Source: Halocaridina rubra | Taxonomy: Eukaryota; Arthropoda; Malacostraca; Decapoda; Atyidae | Direction: 5' to 3' | Assembly: GCA_037179515.1 (NCBI GenBank) | Contig: JAXCGZ010021028.1 | Location: 27,501 to 45,000, forward strand | DNA length: 17,500 bases | Shown: piece by piece, positions 10,889 through 17,500 of the stretch | How the letters are laid out: each line of letters starts with the position of its first letter | How positions within the stretch are numbered: position 1 is the stretch's first letter | Position numbers and translations under genes: made by a program | The notes under the pieces: model-generated | Told to the model about the DNA's origin: nothing | The model's input: only the letters and a program-made list of their open reading frames with translations | The model's database searches: none

Positions 10889-11166
10889 TATTTTATTTTA
10901 TTTTATTTTATTAATTTATTGCGCCAAGGCGTCAGACATTACATGAGTTCATACAAATAATGCTTCAAATGGATACAAAACCAAGAATTGAACATGGTTT
11001 ACAGGGAGGTGTACATATTGATAAAACATTGCTGCATACTAACACACAACTCACAGTATGGCAGCACAGAGTACATTATATGCAAAAGTAAAGCTCAGAG
11101 AAACGCAGAATGCACAAACAGAATTATACAGCAACATACAGAAAATATATGTATAATTCAATATAA
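10889..11166 (-). other. 3' UTR and TAAAA tail of the I-group LINE
   Basis: On the minus strand the UTR ends with GACGCCTTGGCGCAATAAAT followed by TAAAA pentamers. The CGCCTTGGCG is a short perfect or near-perfect hairpin directly before an AATAAA, so it may be the 3' recognition structure plus poly(A) signal. Simple-repeat tails are typical of I-group elements. Confidence 0.75.
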
Positions 11167-12787
11167 TTAATGGCCACCAAAGTGAGGATAACGAGCAAGA
11201 ATAACATCAAGGTTGTCATCATTAAGTAAAAATGAGCAGATCTGTATTAAGTTCTGACCTCGTGGTAAAACATCTCTCACTGTGGGGCACTGAAGACAAT
11301 AGTGGTCAAGAGTGTTAGCATTAGGACGGTCGCATAATTTACAGGAGGTGTACTGTGGCATATCTAGAGTCTGGGAGACCTGCCATAAAGGCCGATACCC
11401 CATTCTGAGCCGAGCACTAACTACATTGTTTTTCCGCACCATTAACCCGCGTCTGCGATACTTGTAGCGACTGTGAAGAAAGTGATCATGGTGCTGTATG
11501 GACACACTGTTGGCCCTCTCCGTGTCCCTGCACTGGACCGTCATGGCAAACCCAGCTGAGTAGATGATGTTACGTAGGCATCGGAGGGAGGGCTCAGCAT
11601 CCACAGCATGCCCATCCAGCATACAGGCCGCCTTGGCAAGACAATCCGCTGTGTCGTTGCCAGTCAGCCCAATGTGGGATGGAGTCCATACAAATGACAC
11701 AACAAGAGAAGCATCCCGAGCGGCCGCGAGGCGACATAGTATATCTCCCACAGCATGGCCACAGATAGGTCTTGGCGAGGATAGGGCTTGTAGGGCCGAT
11801 TGGGAGTCACAAATTATTACCCCATTCACTCGTCGTCGAACAAGGAGAGTCACGGCATCCAAGATGGCATTCAGTTCACAGTAGGTGGAGCTCGACGAGG
11901 TGGGTAGTCTACGGCCAATCCATGAATCAGCCGGCACAGGCAGCTCCATGGTGGGGGAAAACACAGCACATGCCGCCCTCCCATCTGCTTGCACAGAACC
12001 ATCAACATAGACGTGGTGCGCTGCAGAGACAGACGTGGATACATCAGCGATAGTCTCCAGAGCTAACTGTCTCTGCAAGGGGGGATAGACATCCTTCGAG
12101 GTCGGTGTATATGTGACAGCGGGGAGGGGGACACGCCAGGGTGGTAAATCTGGGACAGCCGCCTGCACTGGCAGGTCGATGTCAAGGCCACGGAGAATGT
12201 CACTCACCACCCTGATAAGGTTATGACCTCCTGCTCGAAGTGGGAGCCTGGGTGCGTCTGGATCCAGGGACGTCCTCATGACAGCAGAGAAGTACGGAGC
12301 AAGAAAGGGGTAGTGAAGACACTTAACAGTAAAATAGGACACATTGGCATAAATCCTCTCCACAAGAGGGGGCAAGTTGAGCTCCAACTGCATACTCACA
12401 ATACGGGTAGAGAGAGAACATCCCAAGATAAATCTCATGACTCGATTCTGGAACTTTTCAAGTGGCTCGAGAGCTGGTCTAGGAAGTTGACACAAGGCAG
12501 GAGACAGATAGTCAACCACTGACCGAAGTAGTAGGATGTAGAGGGTCCTCGCCACTGGGATGGAGACTCCTGCAGCATTGTTGGCAAGCCACTTGACAGG
12601 TGCAAAGCGGGGCTCCAGACGGTCAAGAAGGCTCTTCACAAAGGGATGAATTCGTTGACGTGCAGGTATAGCTGGGGTGATCCGGACTGGTGCACCTAAA
12701 TACGTGTACTGTGTGCAGTGAGGGATGACATTACCACCCATGGCGAATGCGGGCAGTGCTCTGCAGTTGCGTGAAGTAAAATCCTGC
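11167..12787 (-). pseudogene. I-group LINE ORF2, thumb, RNase H and CCHC region
   Basis: The second frame starts to make sense at TSRNCRALPAFAMGGNVIPH, directly after the A-run frameshift, and is open to TAA at 11167. The thumb has YLGAPVRITPAIPARQRI and LYILLLRSVVDYLSPAL. RNase H shows all expected acidic positions: HHVYVDGSVQADG, SSTYCELNAILDAV, VIICDSQSALQAL and WTPSHIGLTGNDTAD. This domain removes element RNA from the hybrid. The C-terminal motif CKLCDRPNANTLDHYCLQC fits a CCHC zinc-binding pattern. With no stop across about 530 codons this is the best preserved long coding stretch in the window. An ATG at 12741 is internal and not a native start. Confidence 0.88.
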
Positions 12788-14681
12788 TTTTTTCTGGGGA
12801 GATAATAAGGCCACAGGAGGTAGCAGAAACGTAAAAATCATGGAGCATGTGCTGAAGGTCGTGAGTTGAGGTCGTGTGGATGCATATGTCGTCCGCATAG
12901 CAGGTAACTGTAGTACCGGGGATGACAGGAAGGAGGGAGAGTAGACGATGCATAAGGATATTGAATAGAAAAGGACTTAGCACACCCCCCTGAGGAGTAC
13001 CCAGTTCAAACCGTTCATAGGAGCTATACGACCCTTTAAAAAGGACACTTGATGTTCTGTTGCAGAGATATCCCCGTATCCATTTCAGTATGTTCCCCCG
13101 AACTCCAAATTCCACCAGCTGGTCAAGAATAATTTCCTTGTTGGCTATATCGAAGGCAGATTTGAGGTCCAGGAAGGCGACCACACTGGTGGGAGAAAGA
13201 CGGGTGTAGAGTTCAGCGAGGCAGTGATGTGTGCTCCGTTGTGGGAGGAAACCATAAAGACTGGGGGAGAGTTTATCCTGTAGACGGTGCATGAGCCGGG
13301 CCAGAAGGATGCGTTCAAACACTTTGCTGAAGCAGGAGGTGAGGGAGATAGGCCTAAATTTGTCGGTTCCAGGTTTTGGTAGAGGAATAATAGTGCTTCT
13401 GGTCCAGGCAGAGGGCACATGCCCCAAGCAAAAGCAAAGATTGAAGAGCCGCAGTAGGGGGTTACCAGGAACTTTCTGAAGAAGACGGAGAACTTGATAT
13501 GTAAGACCATCCTCCCCAGGGGCAGTAGCCTTAATCCTAGCAAGAGCACATCGTAGTTCATCCTCTGTGAATAGGATGTCATCCTCTTCATCCGTCTGTA
13601 GTAATGCACCCATTAGGCGGAGGTTACGAACACTGCGGTGGGTGGAGAGTGCCTCTTGAACGTTCCCGGGAAGGTTGCAAGTTTGTGACTGTGCTGACCA
13701 GGTAGTAATGAGGTCCTGAGCGTACTCAAGTGGACTGTGGTGTAGAGCACAGGTGGGTTTCTTCTTGACAGCCTTCCTTATAAGATGCCACATAGTCCCA
13801 GCGCTAGTCTGATGGTTAATACTATCCGTAAATTTCTGCCAATACTCCGTGTGCAAGCACTTCTGCAGGGCAACCAGATCATCCCTCGCCAACTGATATT
13901 GGTGCAGGTGGTCAGGGGTGGGCTGTCTTTGAAAGGAGAGTCCAGCATCCACAGCTGTCCTTTCCGCCTGGGCAATACGCTGATCCAAAGTCCAGGAATG
14001 GGCCTCAGGGCGACGTGGAACGTGTGGTCTGAGAACATAATGCGTGTAGAAGTCATGTGTAGAATCCACCAGTGAGTTGTATAAGCTGTCTGGAGAAAGG
14101 AGATCAAAAGTGGGAAGGAGGTGAGAGATAAAGGAAATATAAGTGGGGCAGTATTTGGGAGGGATAGAGATGCGGGTGCGGTGATGGGAGAGGGTAGCTG
14201 GAGTCTGAAGTATGGAGTATTTCAGGCTAAGGGCAACATGGTCAGAAAAGAGAGAAGGGATAGAAGAGCAGGAGACATTAGGTACCACAAGGCCAGCTGT
14301 GAGAATGTGATCTACAGTACCCCCACGAGCGTGTGTGGCACCACCAGTATCCCAGCGGGTGAGGCGGTAGCGGCGGATGTAGTCGAGCAGAGGCTTGCCA
14401 CCGCGATTGGGAGTGGGAGATGAGTCACCAAGGGCGGGGTGTCTGGCGTTAAAATCCCCCATATAGGTCATTCCACTGTCTGTAGGTATTGGAAGGGCTG
14501 GTAGATTAATCACACCTGGGGCAGAGTAGACATTGCACAATCGAAGAGTACCATTCCCGACAGTGATTTCAAAGAGCTGAAAGGTCATATCAACTTGTGC
14601 AGAAGAACCAAGGAGCATGTGAGGTATGGAGGAATGAATGTAGGTAATGAGTCCTCTTCTGGTATAATGCACATATGAAAC
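12788..14681 (-). pseudogene. I-group LINE ORF2, endonuclease and reverse transcriptase
   Basis: Minus-strand frame of about 630 codons without a stop. The endonuclease remnant begins at YVHYTRRGLITYIHSSIP and has YMGDFNARHPALGD (catalytic Asp/Asn), GGTVDHILTAGL and SLFSDHVALSLK. A linker with DQRIAQAERTA follows, then RT motifs IKATAPGEDGLTYQVLRLL, IIPLPKPGTDKFRPISLTSC, YGFLPQRSTHHCL, VAFLDLKSAFD (first catalytic Asp), LGTPQGGVLSPFLFN and TVTCYADDICI (catalytic Asp pair near 12887-12899). After SPEKS the frame fails at a run of six A on the coding strand (plus 12788-12793): this frame ends at 12696 with unrelated residues while the downstream frame takes over. The open frame extends upstream through the GA array as a Leu-Ser repeat to an ATG at 14855, but that is not protein homology. 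Confidence 0.88.
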
Positions 14682-14819
<138 letters not shown>

Positions 14820-14953
14820 GGTGTGTGGGGTCCATCGTGTGGTGGCCCCTATCATTTAAACAGACGAAGTGAAAACGTCATTACAAGTGAAACTGCATGT
14901 TGGAGTGGAATCTTCGTGAGATCTTTCTTAGTTTTGTAAAAGTGGATTTTAAC

Positions 14954-15175
<222 letters not shown>

Positions 15176-15332
15176 AAAATGAGTAACACAGGCCGGCACG
15201 AACTTCGATACTTTTATCCACACATAACTGCAAAAACAATAAACCAGAGAGAGAGAGAGAGGCTTCCCTCCTAACCCACAATGGTTTAGTTTTTTTAATT
15301 CATTGCATACACAAATATTTCTCCTATACAAA

Positions 15333-15492
15333 TCATTGGGCCTGGGCACGAAGAAAAAAAAGTACCGATAAACAGAGGTGGAGTGTGTTGTGATTCGTCA
15401 GACGTGACGGGGTAATGATAGACTTTGTAACGAATAACAAAGAATATTCTGTGTAGATGTGTAGGCATAGAAAAGGATCCCTAACTGAAGGA
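15333..15492 (-). repeat. Decapod-type dispersed repeat, copy B (reversed)
   Basis: The reverse complement aligns with copy A (8049-8197): it starts TCCTTCAGTTAGG, then TTTTCTATGCCTAC, ATCTACACAGAATATTC, CTGACGAATCA and ends GTGCCCAGGCCCAATGA. The middle is more diverged, with small insertions and deletions. An (AAT/ATT) array lies about 160 bp beyond its end. Confidence 0.7.
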
Positions 15493-15838
15493 TTTTGTTG
15501 TCATGACTGACGAACACTATTAAGATGTGTCAAAGAGGAAAGACATGACGCTTTAAATGACAAAACAAATGTAAATAAACGCAACCATCATAACCCTAAG
15601 ACAAGAACTGAATGAAAGGATACTCTCGCCCACAATGCAAAAAAAAAAAAAAAAAAAAGTCCCAATAAAAGTTTCAGATAAAGGCACGACAAAGAGCAAG
15701 AAAAATATTCGGTCAAGCAATTGACTGACTTTGCCTTCATATCACATAAATTCTCGAGAAATAATGATAAAAGGGAAATTCTGAATCGTTATTCTAATAT
15801 GATACAGCATGAATAAAATATAAATATAAATAAATAGA
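15493..15838. other. AT-rich stretch with a 20-A run
   Basis: No gene is recognised. A run of 20 A (15639-15658) could be the tail of an old retroposed sequence, with an AATAAA about 65 bp upstream near 15573, but the preceding sequence resembles nothing I know. Confidence 0.5.
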
Positions 15839-15839
15839 T

Positions 15840-15840
15840 A

Positions 15841-15915
<75 letters not shown>
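15840..15915. repeat. (AAT)n microsatellite
   Basis: About 25 perfect AAT units, preceded by TAAATA variants. Confidence 0.96.
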
Positions 15916-16020
15916 CAACGTTAAATTGGCCAAAGAGAACAGAAATATGGTTTGCCTTTATTTCCGTGGGGTTCAAAACCAGAGGTGCCATTTTGCTGTC
16001 TCTTCTCCATTTAAGTAAAG

Positions 16021-16025
<5 letters not shown>

Positions 16026-16102
<77 letters not shown>
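16026..16102. repeat. (TC)n microsatellite
   Basis: TC array with one phase slip (CTCCTC near 16057). It is opposite in strand to the GA arrays at 133 and 14682. Confidence 0.96.
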
Positions 16103-16105
<3 letters not shown>

Positions 16106-16184
16106 ATTCACATATTTTTTCCCTTCAGTTCGTATCGAAGAACATAAGCTGTGGATGACGAAGGTAATATAATTATGCAGTATT

Positions 16185-16195
16185 CCCCCCCCCCC
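16185..16195. repeat. Poly(C) tract
   Basis: Eleven C residues in AT-rich surroundings; a likely length-variable homopolymer. A similar run of eight G lies at 17410-17417. Confidence 0.85.
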
Positions 16196-16289
16196 TTACG
16201 CAATCAGTTAATATACCCTAAATAGAAAATAAATCCAACAAGAAATTAGTAGACAACTGCTCACTACCAATGACCAAGTAGAGCTAGAC

Positions 16290-16305
16290 CGCCATTGTGA
16301 TGGCG
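16290..16305. repeat. Short hairpin
   Basis: CGCCAT-TGTG-ATGGCG, a perfect 6-bp stem with a 4-base loop. It may be chance. Confidence 0.4.
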
Positions 16306-16332
16306 TGCAATGTTGCCGGATCTTTTTTTAAG

Positions 16333-16406
16333 AAATCTGTAAATGTACATGAAAAAATCTGTAGAAATCTGTACTTACCAAACTATAATCGTTAGAAAAA
16401 TCTGTA
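16333..16406. repeat. Cluster of four AAATCTGTA motifs
   Basis: The exact 9-mer occurs at 16333, 16355, 16365 and 16398 on the same strand, with irregular spacing of 22, 10 and 33 bases. This suggests a degenerate minisatellite or a clustered site; no function is known to me. Confidence 0.55.
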
Positions 16407-16684
16407 ACCTTTCCAGTGTATTATTTACAGAACTTTTGCATTTATATGTAATTAACATTAAACAATTCAAAGACAAAACAAAAGCACTATTAGTCTCTGA
16501 CTCTCCTCATACATTTATATCTGTCAGGTATAGTATTTGTTGGTGTAAAAATATAGATATTTTAATGATGAATTTAAATAGTAGTTTCAAAACTAAGGCT
16601 ATGGGATGGCAGAACATTATAAACAGAGAGAGGAGGCAATTAATAATAACGAAGTTAAATAGTATAATTCAGAGAAAATTATTG

Positions 16685-16737
16685 TTCCAGTTTTACGTCA
16701 CGGACTCCCTTCTCTACCAAGGGCTAGGACGGTTGCA
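16685..16737 (-). mobile_element. SINE-derived module fragment, copy 3
   Basis: The reverse complement matches the last 53 bases of the module at 7141-7230 with only two differences (GCAACCGT(C/T)CTAGCCC, then an identical GGTAGAGAAGGGAGTCCGTG, then ACGTAAAAC(T/C)GGAAC). Compared with the copy at 9941 there are about six differences. It lacks the tRNA-like head and the first 35 or so bases of the module. Confidence 0.78.
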
Positions 16738-17246
16738 TTCTAATTATAAACAAACATATTCTACAATTTAAAAAAAAATATTCTTCAAAGAATAGGCATA
16801 ATGAAAAACATGAATAAAAAAAATCTGGACATAATTTAAACAAGGAACTGAAAAATAGAGCAAGCTACGCATAGCTTATTGGAAGTCATTGTTTTTTTAA
16901 TAGGAATTAAATGAAAAATAATGACAATTCTCCATGAATACAAATATACATGCTGCATATACATATGTTACTTTTCCTGCCCATATATATACTACTTCCA
17001 GCCCTCACTCTTCTCAGCAATGGTTTAATTACATAGCAAAATCAAGACATGATTTTCCTTTTATGAAATGTTTTGTATGGAGCAAACCCAGTCTCAGAGT
17101 TTCAGTTGATAATCTGTTACTTCTTGTTTTAGTTTTCATCCTGTTTATGGCTGAAAAAAAGACTCTCAACAGTAGCACTAAGAGTGTGGTGTATGCATAA
17201 CAATGTCTGCATGAAGACATTGCTTTCGGTTTCAGACCTTACCATA
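16738..17246. other. AT-rich stretch, no gene supported
   Basis: AT-rich sequence with A runs. Open frames of 60-90 codons have no recognisable domains. A perfect hairpin lies at 17201-17222. Confidence 0.5.
17201..17222. repeat. Perfect 8-bp hairpin
   Basis: CAATGTCT-GCATGA-AGACATTG, an 8-bp stem with a 6-base loop, not followed by a T run. Function unknown. Confidence 0.5.
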
Positions 17247-17351
17247 ATGAAAACAAATTTTTTGCTAGTTTTAGCAAGCTGTCTCTTCCAAGGCAATGAT
17301 TTTTATGTAACGTACCATAGTACACTTTTTTTTTATACACGAAAGTCATAA
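17247..17351 (+). CDS. Speculative short ORF with signal-peptide-like N-terminus
   Basis: An ATG in the context ACCATAATGA opens a 34-codon frame starting MKTNFLLVLASCLFQGND. Lys at position 2, a hydrophobic core of about nine residues and small or polar residues after it resemble a secretory signal peptide. A splice-acceptor-like tract (CTTTCGGTTTCAG, ending 17235) lies just upstream. The rest (FYVTYHSTLFFYTRKS) is not recognisable and may be intron if a donor such as GTAACG (17307) is used. Such patterns arise often by chance in AT-rich DNA, so this is only a candidate first exon. Confidence 0.15.
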   Translation: MKTNFLLVLASCLFQGNDFYVTYHSTLFFYTRKS

Positions 17352-17500
17352 CAACTATTTTGAATTAATTTGAAAGTTTTTTCTTCTATTCCTACTGTCA
17401 TTTTTTTTTGGGGGGGGTTACTTAAAGAAAATGAAAACCAAGGGACAAAAAAAAAAACACTGTTTATTTCTCTCATTTTAGCGGAAAAATCTGAAACATG

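Larger units (their letters stand above)
10889..14681 (-). mobile_element. RNase H-bearing LINE (I/LOA/R1 group), 5'-truncated
   Basis: About 3.8 kb on the minus strand: the endonuclease (lacking its first part), reverse transcriptase, RNase H, a CCHC-type cysteine motif, a 3' UTR of about 280 bp and a tail of TAAAA pentamers (10889-10914). The domain order EN-RT-RNase H with a C-terminal cysteine motif is that of the I group of LINEs. The 5' end stops at the GA array near 14681; ORF1 and roughly the first 60 or more residues of the endonuclease are absent. GAGAGAGAGAT occurs at both ends (10878-10888 and 14689-14699), consistent with a target-site duplication in GA-rich DNA. One frameshift is visible. 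Confidence 0.87.

Noticed and set aside
11564..14423. Plus-strand open frames of 60-110 codons across the I-group LINE
   Set aside because: They are antisense shadows of the minus-strand ORF2, which has continuous domain homology.
15639..15658. Processed pseudogene ending in the 20-A run
   Set aside because: No coding or known RNA similarity is visible upstream, and no flanking duplication was found.
16343..16771. 142-codon open frame
   Set aside because: Its composition is AT-driven and its end runs through the SINE fragment at 16685-16737. No domain, motif or biased codon use supports a gene.

Overview
This looks like nuclear, non-coding DNA from a decapod crustacean, with penaeid shrimp or a crab the best guesses. 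The guess rests on three things: very dense, long di- and trinucleotide microsatellites (AT, AAT, GA, TG, ACAT; very roughly 2 kb of the 17.5 kb); several decayed arthropod-type non-LTR retrotransposons; and short dispersed repeats whose phrases (for example GTGCCCAGGCCC next to AAT arrays) I recall from decapod genomes. No search was possible, so the taxon is an inference. I see no convincing host gene, no RNA gene apart from a SINE head, no CRISPR array and no bacterial-style operon.

Layout. 1-645: TG/GA and AAT microsatellites. 650-1328 (minus): decayed C-terminal half of a Tigger/pogo-like transposase, cut off by a long AT array (1329-1671), with a second copy of a small piece of the same transposase beyond it (1677-1712). 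2174-6170 (plus): a nearly full-length but inactivated CR1/L2-like LINE with a coiled-coil ORF1 and an endonuclease-RT ORF2. 6187-7541: four AT arrays separated by a diverged tandem duplication, a GC-richer block and a 90-bp SINE-derived module. 7950-8280: a dispersed repeat ending near an AAT array. 8427-9049: a 5'-truncated second copy of the same CR1-like LINE, lying inside an ACAT microsatellite. 9181-9942 (minus): the 3' end of a third, different LINE, abutting a tRNA-like SINE (9941-10122), the pair flanked by a 9-bp direct repeat. 10889-14681 (minus): a large RNase H-bearing LINE of the I/LOA/R1 group, 5'-truncated against a GA microsatellite, with one frameshift in an otherwise open reading frame of roughly 1,170 codons. 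14954-15172: a striking (AAT)36-ATG-(ATT)36 inverted repeat. 15333-15492: a second copy of the dispersed repeat, reversed. 15493-17500: microsatellites, homopolymers, a third SINE-module fragment (16685-16737) and AT-rich sequence without a supported gene.

The parts do not form a pathway. What links them is repeat biology: LINE and SINE copies inserted beside or inside microsatellites, and microsatellite expansion that now separates or truncates the elements. The three LINEs have different 3' tails (a 14-bp tandem unit, ATTTG pentamers, TAAAA pentamers), so three different 3'-end types are present within about 12 kb. I did not find an undescribed functional system; the best leads are the perfect trinucleotide palindrome, the recurrent 53-90 bp SINE module and the repeated LINE-in-microsatellite arrangement.
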